This document shows, piece by piece, positions 24,756-35,410 of a DNA stretch of 64,000 nucleotides. The notes under the pieces were generated by a model, which was not told the origin of the DNA, ran no database searches, and saw only the letters and a program-made list of their open reading frames with translations. The position numbers and the translations under genes are program-made. The stretch covers positions 496,001 through 560,000 of the forward strand of contig CANTFL010001475.1 in NCBI GenBank assembly GCA_947650285.1, in the 5' to 3' direction. This stretch comes from Hyaloperonospora brassicae. Lineage: Eukaryota > Oomycota > Peronosporomycetes > Peronosporales > Peronosporaceae. Position 1 is the stretch's first letter. Each line of letters opens with the position of its first letter.

Positions 24756-25167
24756 ACAAAGTTAAAGCCTTCGGGTTCCCGGTATGCCGGGGTTCACCAG
24801 CACTGTAATGCCAGGTATTGACGTCCTTAACTTAAGGTACATGCAGGTGTTTGTTCGAAACACACTACCCGAATTAGAAGCGTAAGACTAGACAAACAGT
24901 AATGCTCGACGAGACGATTAGTAACGCATAGTCAGAAACAATCCAGTAGACTATAAGTAGAAACAGGAGGTTGTGAACCAAGGACCTAAATATATCTACT
25001 TTGCACGCTACCATCAAGTGCTCGAGTAGTTAAGACTTTACTACATGTGTTCACCTCCAAAAATTCGTTAAGCAACAAACTCTGGATTATTTTTTGTAGT
25101 GGTCCGTCGGCAGTAGATTAATATTCATATGGCAATAATTTCTATGGCTTTGACAATACAAAGGGAG

Positions 25168-25235
25168 AATAAAAAATGCTCCATTCAACCACGAAAATAA
25201 AAAATGCTCCAGATAAGTGGAATATAAAAAATGCC
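25168..25235. repeat. Three AATAAAAAATGCYCC repeats
   Basis: Three copies spaced by about 30 bases; an inverted copy with the adjoining AGATAARTG motif lies at 27880-27917, directly outside the right TIR of the element at 26382-27875. They may be the outer end of that element or of a related one. Confidence 0.55.
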
Positions 25236-25914
25236 CCATGTCTTTGTATACTCAAATGCTTCTTGTGTCGAGAACCATGATGTAGCCGCACTTCAATTAA
25301 CTTAAGCGCAGCACATCGACACTAACTTCGGTTTTGGCTATGATAGTACACAACGTAATTTATACAAGCCCGATTCAACCTACTCTAACCCCATACAGTA
25401 GGTGCTGGTAATTCAGAGTGCAAGTTTCTGTAATCCCATCGGTATAATAAAAAGTGTTATTAGTATGAAACGCAACTCGGTAGGAGCAGCACAGCACTCG
25501 TCTTTTTCGAGCAACACACATGCACACCTACACTATCCGTCATTGAGCACCAGCACGCGCGTGTTGCGGACGTTAGTGCACGCGACCTCATCCACTGCAA
25601 CAACTGCATATCGTGCCTTTACCTGCTGCCACACGCGACTGCCTCGTCAACTGCGGCTGCTCCAGCTGCTGCGGCTCCAACTCGAGCTCCGACGTCGTCG
25701 TCCGCGACTCGAGCTGCGGCTGCGACTCAAATAAAGCTAGCGTCGGAACGGACTCCGCGAGCATCGATGTCGCCCACTTCCTTGTGTCGCCAACACGGGA
25801 CTGATTCGTCATTCGCTGTGAAGCAGCGACGGTCCACGCCGACGCATGAACGCTGGTGAGCGCGGAAATGATATAACACAAGTAGACCAACAGCAAAATC
25901 AACAATAGCAACTG

Positions 25915-26100
25915 AAACAACAACAACAACAACAACAGCAGCAGCAGAAGCAACATCAGTAGCATCATCAATATAGCTACAACAACACTAACCGCAGCAC
26001 CTACAACAACAACATCAGCAGCAGAAATTGTAGCAGCAATATCAACAATATCAACTGAATCAACAGCAACAAATGCAATAACATTAATATCAACAACATT
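25915..26100. repeat. CAA/CAG-type trinucleotide-rich low-complexity tract
   Basis: Imperfect runs of CAACAA, CAGCAG and ATCAACA. Open frames through it give poly-leucine or poly-glutamine on paper but there is no supporting gene context. Confidence 0.8.
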
Positions 26101-26118
26101 AGCACCGACTGACTGAGG

Positions 26119-26172
26119 TTACGGCCGCGACCGATGCTAAACGATCCTTCGTATCATCGGTCGCGCCCGTAA
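26119..26172. repeat. 18-bp-arm inverted repeat
   Basis: Arms 26119-26136 and 26155-26172 are complementary with one mismatch around an 18-base spacer. GC-rich (GCGACCGATG). No T-tract follows, so it is unlikely to be a simple terminator. Purpose unknown. Confidence 0.8.
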
Positions 26173-26381
26173 ACACAAGACGCGTTCACGTCCTCATATC
26201 TCGTGTCTGAGTCTGAAATGGTTGCTGCAACCGTAGCACGCCCGAGGCAAACCCTTTTCGCGACTTCCCAAACAGGACGGGGGTTGGTCACGGCCGTAAA
26301 ATGGGAAAACGAAAATGATTAAGGACGTGTGTTTGTATGTGTGCCACATTAACTTTAGCATAGTAGGACGTGGGGAATTTT

Positions 26382-27875
26382 GGAGTATTACAGGTACACA
26401 CCCACCCTTTGATACGCACACACACCTCTGAAATAGAGCCCCTCTTTATGTACCGTAACCTCCCTAATTAGGTAATGCACACTTATACACACGAAATACA
26501 ATATAAACATTCTTCGCTTTGTACACACACCTCTGTAATACAGGCCTCTTTTGTGTCAGCACACAGCCTTGCGTATGAAATCCGCTCTCATTGTCCGGTA
26601 CACCCCCTATAAGTACCCCTAATACTACCATTTCCCCAATTTTATAGATAATTCGAATGCAGGTCACCCGCTCCTTGATCCGTCAAATGTTCAGTGGGCT
26701 TATAGTAGTCGAAACGATGGCGTTCAGATTCTTGATCGATCCCCACTAAGAGATGATATTCTTGTCCTAATCGCGCACAAAAACATGTGCGAGTCAATTG
26801 TCAGGCAGAAATGCTCGTCCATGATAGCCTTTTCCGCCTCGTACCGCGCAGCAGTGAGCCCCTACACCGCATCCGATCAAACACAAACCCATCAGCAGCA
26901 GCAAGTGAGTCAACGGCCCCCCCAAAGAAAAAATGCCAGACGCCTTGTCAGTACACCCACCTTTGGATTAACAGCTTCAGTATGAGACGACACAAGTTGT
27001 GCGCGGTGTCTTTCCCAACGAGCTCACAAACACGTCGTCGCACGAGCGCTCGTTCCTTGCAGGATAATTCTGATTATAACTGATAATCTTGCGGTTGTAC
27101 GGCGCTACTGCATTGTATAAGATCGACCGCAGCTACTTCGACCACCTGGGCAGGTCAAAGACACATTTTACATCCACAAAAAGTAAGCAGATAATAGTCC
27201 AGAGGTCGGAATTAAACAGACACAAGTACCCCACTGTGTGTATGTGGCATCTGCTCACCTGATCGCGTCGCGATAATTGGCCACTGGAACGATCGTGCGA
27301 TATTCATTTACAATCGACCGAGTAGCTTCAAGTGGCTGCGACAGAGAAGTGACAGCTTCTGCGTTGTCGTCCTTGCGAAAACGCCGCTCGGTCAGCAACA
27401 AGACGGTCTCCTCCGGTCGTGCAGGCAGTGTACTCTAGTAAACAGAGGAGCTCGTGCAGCACCACAACGAGACAGATGGCGGGTAAGAAAATCAGCAGAG
27501 CAACGCGCAGGTCACATGCTGCGCCACTTTACTTCTCGCTGCGGAGCTCACGCGGCCGTATGGCTGACTTGCTGCTCGTATATCAGGCGTTGTTGACGTT
27601 GTTCTACCGCTGTTAAAAATTGGGGAATTGGTAGTATTAGGGGTACTTATAGGGGGTGTACCGGACAATGAGAGCGGATTTCATACGCAAGGCTGTGTGC
27701 TGACACAAAAGAGGCCTGTATTACAGAGGTGTGTGTACAAAGCGAAGAATGTTTATATTGTATTTCGTGTGTATAAGTGTGCATTACCTAATTAGGGAGG
27801 TTACGGTACATAAAGAGGGGCTCTATTTCAGGGGTGTGTGTGTATCAAAGGGTGGGTGTGTATCTATAAATCTCC
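26382..27875. mobile_element. DNA transposon or MITE-like element with ~262-bp TIRs
   Basis: 26382-26644 and 27614-27875 are inverted copies of each other over about 262 bp with very few differences, ending GGAG...CTCC. The roughly 1-kb centre (26645-27613) has no transposase I can recognise, so it is probably non-autonomous. Flanking TTT on both sides might be a 3-bp target duplication but the region is T-rich. Confidence 0.8.
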
Positions 27876-27917
27876 TTTATTTCATTTATCTGGGGCATTT
27901 TTTATTTTCATCAATAA

Positions 27918-28396
27918 AAATTAAGGGAGTTTATCAACATTTGGCCCGGGTCCACCGTGGGACTCGAAACGTTTATCAAGTAAGGGAGATCATTATATAA
28001 AAGAGTATTAACTTAAGGAGATTTCACTGTAGTATAGCAGCAACTTATCTGCTAGCGTCAAGCGCAATTTAAGTTTGATTTCTATGTTCCTATCTGGTAG
28101 AATCCATCCGATCATACATATGGTAGGTCATGTACCTGTTGCGAAGCTACAGCATCACATGGAAATGGCTTACGCAAGAAAAGTGGAGCGTCAAAAGTAT
28201 ATTCGACCATGCCATCTGGGAAATGACTCCGAAGGAGACCATACTGTCAAAACACAAGCAGGTTATGGAGAAACAAGATAGCTGAGGACAGTGCTGATGG
28301 CATATGAATATTATAGCTTGTATGATGCAACACTAGCGGGTCGAACACGCAGCTTAGCGTAGCTTCCCTTACGGTTTGTCAATCTCTCCCACTCAC
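27918..28396. other. No feature recognised
   Basis: One 68-codon open frame (28075-28281) without recognisable motif. No RNA or repeat seen. Confidence 0.5.
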
Positions 28397-28838
28397 TGTA
28401 AGGGGGCACCGATGACTACGTACTGGTCAACTAGTACGGAGTTTACTATCACTGACTGCAGTGATAGTCAGTGCCCTGTTGAGTGTAGAACTACACAGAG
28501 GAAGATAGAACGACTAAGGCAAAGATTCTAGTCGTGGTAAAAGTAAACCTGTCATTAATACGATTAGGTCCTGCAACTTTTGTGTCTCTGGTTGTCCTGA
28601 CTTAATTACGCTAATATAGCTAAACGTATGATGACGTCTACTCACCACCCATTGCGCGCGTCTAGCAGCGATTGGTGGGTTGATATCATCACGATATATT
28701 AACCAATGAGTAGACCCTTCGGTCATCCCAACAATATCATCATGCTTTGTGATTTGGTTGAAAGAATATTCGACGTAGTATTCTTTATTGTCATTTTCTT
28801 TTTAGTGACAATTTCATGTAACGGGCTACCCCGTTACA
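28397..28838 (-). repeat. Solo LTR of the element 4 superfamily, minus strand
   Basis: Read on the complement it starts TGTAACGGGGTAG and follows the element 4 LTR block by block. The plus-strand block CACCACCCATTGCGCGCG is the complement of the conserved core. Ends: TGTAAGGGGGCA at 28397 and CCCCGTTACA at 28838. Flanks CTCAC/CTCAA are a probable 5-bp target duplication with one change. It contains a perfect 9-bp-arm hairpin at 28446-28467. Confidence 0.85.
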
Positions 28839-30635
28839 CTCAATCTGTTGTCAATTCCTCCCCTTACTCTCTGTTGTCGAACACGACTACTTCCGCAAAC
28901 ATCAGGACACGTACGACGCTATGTCAGTCTCTGTGCAGAAGCACAGTAAAGGACCACACTATAGTCCGACAGATTAATCCGAAGAGATTTGCTTGATAAG
29001 AGCATGGCAAGACAACGCAGGCCGTCGATGCGGATTTGATTTGGGGTAGCTTCTTGTCAGATCTTGTAGGACACACAGTGCGTCTGTATGCCGGGTAGAA
29101 ACGTATAAAACCGAGTGGGCTTTTGCTCACCTAATCAGAGCCCATGGAACCGGTTCTGACCGGGTCAGTTCTGCCGTTACCGCATTGCCACGTGTACCCG
29201 CGGCCGTGTCTACGACGAACACATCTCTTGGCATCACCGACAGCCGTACAAGTCCCACATTTCTTTGCATTGGCCCTCGCTGCCTACGAGCTTGAGCCAG
29301 TCATAAGCCCCAGTCACGACACTTTCATTGGAAGTGACAAGCTCCAGGTTTGAGCTTCGTGTCTCTCAAGCCCTCAGCGTCGCCTACTCGTCCCTGCCTA
29401 TGGAATAAAAATACCGCCCTCTCATACCCTACGACCTTTTTTGACGTCTCACAACGTATCTGTGAGCTACAGCGCCTATTGTATTGTATCGCAGACCGAC
29501 AAACACATTTGTAAAAAAGGGTCAATCTTACACTGTCAACGCTTCTGTGCAAGCCAGTCAGTCATCGAACCCCATAAGCATGGCCGATAGTTAGATATGC
29601 GATGCCTTCAGTAAGCGAAAGCTACTGCTATCGCATGAGCACCGTACAGTAATCATGTGATGACACCACACTAAATGAAGGCACGTGACTGAAACCAGAA
29701 TAAATGCCCGGAAAATAAACGCGAGCATGGTATCGATCTGTTACAGTTACGATTGCGTCCTTCAGACAATGGCGTTCATCCCCAATACACAGCTCTTAGA
29801 GCACTGTGTTCAGGCCCATGTCGAGTCAGCCAGTGGACTGTCCAATAAAACCGAATGCTACCACCTCAGCCACTGAATCGAGCAAAAGCGTTCGATGGGC
29901 ACAACCGCAAAGTCGTGTCAAAACGAAAACGAGACATGCCACTGCTTTTTCCCGCTGGCCTTCGTTGCGCGCGTCGATCCCGGTACAAGACCGGTTTACC
30001 GTCCCACCTCCCACCACCCTCGCGCGAGTGCCCCTGCGATCCCTCCAACCGGAATAATCGAATGCCTCCTCCCCCTTTCTTCCAATACCACACTCGTCGC
30101 AAGAACCGGAAGTATCGAACACATCCCTACCACACGCGCCCAAAAAGGCCAAACCCGCCACACAAAAACCGCTCGCCGAAGAACGTCGTCGTCACACGCA
30201 CTGACTGCCACAGTCTCAAGTCGACAGTCGCCTCCGATCGATCGATCGACCGCCCACACCCCATCTGCCCGTCCATTAGTCGCCCACTCGTCACGTCGCG
30301 TTGTCCGTCCCCTGTGCCACTTCAAACTGCTCGGCCACGTCCGCACGCATCCCCCGCTGTCGCGCTCTCCCTCTCGTGTCCCTCTCGTGTCCTCCTGTGC
30401 TTCGCCTCTCTCGCTCTGTTGTTGACTGCAGCTGCTGCGCTCGTGTCGTCAGCACTCACTCAGGCGAGCAAGCGGACGAGCAGACGTTAGCTGACCGACG
30501 GCGACCGACTGCGCGAGAAGCGCGAGGAGCGTCTGCACCGATTGTAGAAGTTTCGTGCACAGGAGTTTGTTGGCTTGTGACGCTGGAAGCCAATTTGCTA
30601 CTGCGGAGCGAGACGCACTACGCGCGCCGCACGTC
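28839..30635. other. Intergenic DNA and 5' region of the kinase gene
   Basis: 28839-29850 has no supported gene. About 29950-30450 is strongly pyrimidine-rich on the plus strand (runs of CCCTCTC and CGCTCTCC), which gives long spurious frames. It probably holds promoter and 5' UTR of the kinase at 30636, but no single core element is decisive. Confidence 0.5.
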
Positions 30636-32026
30636 ATGCAGGAAGTCTCGGCGGAACTCCAGCAGCAGCTGCAGGCGCTGGGCATTAACCCGTCCGACGA
30701 CGTGTTCCGCACGGGCTCGGAAGAGTTTGACCACAATGGACTGAGCTCGCCGATCCCGCAGGAAGTGCGGTTTATGAACGCCGAGCTCCGACGCTGTCCC
30801 GTGGAAGGGGTCGGGATGGTGCTCGCCGTGTTCTCCGGGTCGGGCGCAGTGTACGAGTTCGTACGGACGCTGCGGAAGTGTATTTTTGGCAAAGTCAAAC
30901 ACGCAGTGCGTCTGCAGATGACGCCGAATGGCTCTTTCGTGCGCACGCAGCTCGAGGTCGCTATCAAGGTCATGAGCAAGGTGCGTTGTTGTCCGTATCC
31001 GTTCACCTTGAACAAAGAGCATGCGTTCTGACGATGTTTTGCTGTGCGTTGTTGCTACACAGGTCATCATAGAAGAGGGCAATCTGCAAGAGAACCCGCT
31101 TGTCGAGCTCGCTGCGCAACAGTATCTGTCCGTACCTGGTCATGAAAACGTGCTGACGCTGGTGAGACATTTCGCATCTGCACTTTGCGACACGTTTGGT
31201 GCTTCATGCTAGTGGACGCGTGGCCTTACACGTATGTCTTTTTTGTGTGCAGATCGAGTGCCTGCACGACGCTGACTTCATCTACGCCGTGCTCCCGTTT
31301 TGCAATGGAGGCGAATTGTTTTCAATAGTGGAGAGTGGCGGCGCCATGGAAGAAACGGAGTGTCGCCACTGGTTTACCCAAGTACTGGCAGGCCTTTCAT
31401 ACTTGCAAAGCCGTTACATTTGCCATCGTGACATGTCCTTAGAAAATGTGCTACTAGATGGCGATACGTCGAAGGTGAGTGCGTTTCACTTGCGCTTGAG
31501 TGGGAGTCGAGAACACAAGAAGTAACACACGACTGCTCTTGATTGTACTTTCTAGATTATCGACTTTGGCTTGAGTATCGGTATTCCCGTCGATGCCCAC
31601 GGCATGACGTACTCGCTACCGCCTGCTGGCGCGGTCGGAAAGATCTTTTATATGCCCCCAGAGGTACGTTGGTGCAGCGCCACATGCGGCTGCATGTGTT
31701 TTTTCTTACAAGTCTGTTGTTTGTTGGCTCAGATATACCGCAACCAGGTCCCATTTAACGGTTTCTCGGCCGATGTCTGGTCAACGGGCGTCATGCTTTT
31801 CATCATGGTAACGGGCGCACCTCCTTTCGAGCGACCAGACGACGCAGACCCGCGCTTCCAGATGATTGCGAAGGGTAACATGAATGAAATGTTGGATTCG
31901 TGGGGAATGGATCACGTTTCCGCGGGTGTACGTGACTTGATGGCAAAAATGCTGGTCGTGGACGAGCCGTCGCGGCGCCTGACTGTAGAGCAGATTGCTG
32001 TGCATCCGTGGATTCAGGGCGGATAG
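30636..32026 (+). CDS. Ser/Thr protein kinase, CAMK-like, 355 aa, five exons
   Basis: Exons 30636-30980, 31063-31161, 31253-31474, 31556-31663 and 31733-32026; all four introns (69-91 bp) are GT-AG and phase 0. The start ATG follows the GC-rich leader. Kinase landmarks: FGKV (residues 84-87) and VAIK with the ATP lysine (108-111), HRDMSLEN catalytic loop (206-213), DFG (225-227), PPE in place of APE (256-258), DVWSTGV helix F and a C-terminal RRLTVEQIAVHPW helix typical of CAMK kinases. The glycine loop is degenerate: two of the three glycines are replaced (LRKCIFGKV). Short N-terminal extension of about 75 residues without a domain. It phosphorylates Ser/Thr targets, substrate unknown. Converges on the zinc-finger gene at 32210. 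Confidence 0.88.
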
Positions 32027-32209
32027 GATGAGGACTAAAGCGACGTAAGCATGAAAACCGCTGTCTAAAACGAAAAAACGAGTTAGTAAGTTCAGGTATG
32101 TCATGGCCTCGCTCGCGTGCTGTTTTGTGTGGAGACGGCATAATTCGTTCTGTATTGACGTGGAGTGATGATGCACGTGCCTTGCATGACGGTATCCTCT
32201 GTAACTCAC

Positions 32210-32633
32210 TCAACCCCAATCGGACCGGCAGTTGTACAAGGCGCCGGGCGGAGCTGGGTACATTGACGGCGGAAGAGGTTGCGTCACAACTGTTGGCTCT
32301 TGATACAGAGCTGCTGACATCGGTGTTCCTGGCGCCCATGCAGCCAAATGTTGACTGGTCGTTTGTGGCGTGTGCTCAGAGCTTCCTGATGTCGCATTGG
32401 CTACACGTCGTTCTTGGTCTGAGTGGACAGCAGCACAAGTATACGGATGAGACCCACCACCAAGAAGCGCCCAAGAGCCCAACAATGCAGTGTATCCACG
32501 TACCTGCAAAACTGTCGTACCAGAGCTTGACATTGGCCTTGTGGTTGCGTCCGCGATTGTGGCGCTGCCGCGCGTCGTGCGAGTCCTCGAACGACTTGTT
32601 GCAGTACTCGCACACGGCTCGGGACCTCCCCAT
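32210..32633 (-). CDS. U1-type zinc-finger protein, U11/U12 snRNP 20K (ZMAT5)-like, 112 aa
   Basis: Exon 1 32633-32504, exon 2 32418-32210, one GT-AG intron of 85 bp splitting a codon after its first base. The N-terminus GRSRAVCEYCNKSFEDSHDA followed by RQRHNRGRNH is a U1-C/matrin-type C2H2 finger, and the tryptophan-tyrosine motif KLWYDSF and the proline-rich tail ending in DWG resemble the minor-spliceosome 20K protein. The CCCH finger that follows in the animal protein is missing. It would bind RNA in the U11/U12 di-snRNP. The gene is 123 bp from the end of SNF8 and faces the kinase gene tail to tail. Assignment rests on the N-terminal finger and the tail, so it could also be another small U1-type finger protein. 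Confidence 0.72.
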
Positions 32634-32756
32634 CGACGCAAAACGACAGATAGATCAGCGGGTAGACATCTTTTCTTAAGTACGACGACCAGACCACGAC
32701 AACCGGTCGTGACATTTCAGCTTTCTCTACCGGCTCAGCACACTGTGAGACGAGCG

Positions 32757-33686
32757 CTACGTAGTGTAGGCGCCTGACAGCGTGATACTCGGAAAAAAGT
32801 ACGACGGCTCACTAGTCTGCACATCACATCATCACCCCACACGCCAATACAGATGTCAAGACCCCAAGCCCCTCACATCCCATCGCCGGCGTCTTCTCAC
32901 CTGCTCGTCCAGCCATGTCATGCCTTCCCGGAGCAGCATATTCAGCGCCAACATACTCCGCTTCTTATCCCACTGCAGCTCTCGCGCCAAGATGCTGACG
33001 TTGATCATCCCACCCGTCGCCTGCGCCAATGCCAAGACCGTAGAGTGGTCCTGACTCAGCACCACAGGCACCGTCACAATCTGCCGCAAAACGATACAAA
33101 AAAACGCAACAAAAGTCAGCGTCTCGGCCTCTTCTTCTCTCGTCCTCAGCTACAGCCACAGCCACAGCCGCCACAGACCCACCATCGTTCTCTCTTCCAT
33201 GTCAATGAGCTGGAACCCCTCGCCCAGCACACTGAGCTTCTTCACGGCTCTCTTCACGTCATCGTCCGTCACCGTCTGCATCGCCTGTCCCCTCTTCTTC
33301 TTCAAGAGCCGCAGCAAGTCGCTCATGCCCACCAGTCCGCCGTTCTTCGGCCGCGTGAGGATCCCCACCTCAATGATCTGCACCGCCAGTTCGTAGTAAA
33401 AGTCGCCCACGTCCAGCAACTCGGACCAAAAGCCTTTCTGCGACGCCAATGGATCGACGCCAATCTTAGCGCACATGACCTGGAACTTGCATCGAAAATC
33501 CGGATCTTTCTTGATATTTTTCTTGTACTTGACCGCAAACGCCTGCAAATTCGTCCGGAAGAGCTCGAGCTGCGCTGACACGTGCGACAAGTTGGACTCG
33601 ACGAGCTGCTCGCCCACGTCCGAGAACTGCTTGGCCTGTTCCTGTTTCTTGCGCACGGCGCCAATGCCGACACCGCGTCGCCGCAT
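32757..33686 (-). CDS. SNF8: ESCRT-II subunit SNF8/VPS22 (EAP30), 247 aa
   Basis: Exons 33686-33183, 33080-32901 and 32816-32757; introns of 102 and 84 bp are GT-AG and phase 0. The protein starts MRRRGVGIGA, the conserved SNF8 N-terminus, then a coiled-coil, the winged-helix core with GVDPLASQKGFWSELLDVGD and DFYYELAVQIIEV, and a second winged helix (LSQDHSTVLALAQATGGMIN, LLREGMTWLDEQ). Family proteins are about 250 residues, so it is complete. SNF8 is the base of the Y-shaped ESCRT-II complex on endosomes, sorting ubiquitinated membrane proteins into multivesicular bodies. A GTG 18 bases upstream is in frame but the family start fixes the ATG at 33686. It is transcribed divergently from SAR1. 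Confidence 0.95.
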
Positions 33687-34038
33687 GTGCGATGTTTTTT
33701 TCACGGACGATATTATCGCGAGTTTGACTCAGATCTGAGGCCAGCGGGTCGGTCAGGAGCAGCTGGTGGCTTGCGGTTCGGGTGGGGGTCTTGGTTTTGA
33801 CGAATCGTCGCCTGGTTCGTGGCCCATGATCGCTGTCTTTCGGACCAATCAGCGTGCTGCACCCCCTGCGATTTTCTTTTCCGACGCGCTGTAGTTCATT
33901 TCGCGGTTTGCGGTCGTCTCAGAACAAACGAACGATTAATCAATCGACTGACCGATTGTCTGACTGATCGACTGATCGAACGTCTTTGCAACATCTCCGA
34001 CTGTAGAGCGCCTCTACGTTCCGACCTTTTAGCTGCCG
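33687..34038. promoter_or_regulatory. Shared divergent promoter of SNF8 and SAR1
   Basis: Only 352 bp separate the two start codons. It contains a CCAAT box (GGACCAATCAG, 33842-33852) and, on the SAR1 side, TCATTTC at 33896-33902, which fits the oomycete initiator TCAKTYY (from memory). No initiator could be fixed for SNF8. Confidence 0.5.
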
Positions 34039-34863
34039 ATGTTTGTCTTTGACTGGTTTTACGACGTGCTGGGCTACTTGGGTGCGTAGTCGCTACTGCT
34101 TTGGTAGACAGACTGTTGATTGGACGCAGACCCGAATGGATCTTTCTGGATAATCGCTGTCGATGTACATTGTTCATGGCGTGTTGTAAAATGGGTACAA
34201 CCAACGCTGAAATAATTGATATTCCTGGTTGACCGATTTCCATTGACTTTGGAACAGGGCTGTACCACAAAAACGCCAAGATCCTGTTCCTAGGCCTGGA
34301 CAATGCGGGCAAGACCACTCTTCTGCACATGCTCAAGGACGATCGCGTTGCCGTGCATGAGCCGACACTGCACCCCAGTACGTTAGTCTGCGTAGTCCAT
34401 TCGCTGCCATCGCGTGACTCTAACTGTTACGGTACTCTATCTATCCCCACCAGATTCCGAAGAACTGATCATTGGCAAGCTGCGTCTGCGGACGTTCGAC
34501 TTGGGCGGTCACGAGACGGCGCGTCGCCTATGGCGGGATTACTTTGCCACAGTGGACGGTGTCGTGTTCGTGGTGGACGCGCTCGATCGCGAGCGCTTTC
34601 CCGAGTCCAAGCGAGAGCTGGACACGCTATTGGGCTACGACGAGCTGGCCAACGTGCCGTTCCTTGTGCTGGGCAATAAGATTGACGTGCCTCGCGCGGC
34701 ATCGGAGGACGAGCTGCGCAGTGCGCTGGGCCTAAACGAGACGTATGGCAAGGAGGCGCGCGCGGCGGATGCGAGCATTCGCCCCATTGAGCTGTACATG
34801 TGCTCGGTGGTGCGTCGGATGGGCTATGCTGACGGCTTCCGCTGGATGGCACAGTTCTTGTAG
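34039..34863 (+). CDS. SAR1: SAR1-type small GTPase, 190 aa, three exons
   Basis: Exons 34039-34081, 34258-34377 and 34454-34863; the introns (176 and 76 bp) are GT-AG and each splits a codon after its first base. The N-terminal [15 protein letters not shown] is the amphipathic helix that inserts in ER membranes. Then come the P-loop GLDNAGKT (27-34), TLHP switch I (51-54), DLGGHE switch II (70-75), NKID guanine specificity (129-132) and the C-terminal CSVVRRMGY, with the end FRWMAQFL. Length equals the family norm (about 190). SAR1 recruits the COPII coat at ER exit sites. Divergent from SNF8; both act in membrane traffic. Confidence 0.96.
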
Positions 34864-35328
34864 ATCACGCGATTGGCCATGGTGGGTGGGTGTGCGTGGG
34901 TGAGAGAGAGAGGGGGTGGGTAGTGGTGGATGGCATGAAGCGCCAACAAGTGCGATGGGGCGTAGTCGCAGAGGAGCAACGAACGGAGCATCAGGACTGG
35001 ACAGCCATGGATGAGCGAGCCCCTGTCACTGCGACGGCTTCCGAGTGTGAGTGAAGCCTCCATCGCATGAGTGTGGACGCTGGTTTTACACAACAACAAC
35101 AACGATAGTGTTTACGTTTCTATTGCCTTGACGTAATTATCGCTCTTCGTTTCCGTTGTTTTCGTCGTCATTCGCTTTTATTGATATTCTCTTGTGCTAT
35201 TAAGTATTTTGTTGTTTTTACATTGACCTTGCTCGTTTTCGCTAGGTTTTTTGTCATCGATCTTACTCGTTTTCGCTGTTTTTACGCTACTACTGCTCAA
35301 ACACTTTTGCTGTTATGACGCGGTCGGG
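34864..35328. other. Intergenic region SAR1-CWC2
   Basis: Contains the SAR1 3' flank with a GTGGGTG/GA-rich stretch near 34880-34925 and an AT/TTTT-rich stretch before the CWC2 initiator. No further gene. Confidence 0.5.
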
Positions 35329-35335
35329 TCATTCC
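35329..35335 (+). promoter_or_regulatory. Candidate oomycete initiator of CWC2
   Basis: TCATTCC fits the TCAKTYY initiator and lies 51 bases before the chosen ATG, as is typical for short oomycete leaders. An out-of-frame ATG follows 10 bases downstream. Confidence 0.45.
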
Positions 35336-35344
35336 GTCGGTAGA

Positions 35345-35410
35345 ATGTGTCCACCACACCACTGCCATCCGCCTCACCAGCTCACATGTCCATCAGCCGC
35401 ACGGAGATGA
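35345..35410 (+). promoter_or_regulatory. Upstream ORF overlapping the CWC2 start
   Basis: ATG at 35345 opens a 21-codon frame ending in TGA at 35408-35410, beyond the main ATG (35386) and in a different frame. If the leader starts at the initiator above, ribosomes would meet this ATG first; leaky scanning would be needed for CWC2. Confidence 0.5.

Noticed and set aside
25170..25235. CRISPR-like array
   Set aside because: Three short AT-rich repeats in a eukaryotic genome; better explained as transposon ends.
25588..25971. 127-codon minus-strand frame with poly-leucine
   Set aside because: Produced by CAA/CAG-type trinucleotide repeats.
29855..30490. Long overlapping open frames (up to 211 codons) on both strands
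   Set aside because: Pyrimidine-rich leader of the kinase gene lacks stops by composition; proteins are Pro/Ser/Arg-rich without motifs.
32853..33578. 241-codon plus-strand open frame
   Set aside because: Exactly antisense to SNF8, whose motifs, splice sites and length are convincing.
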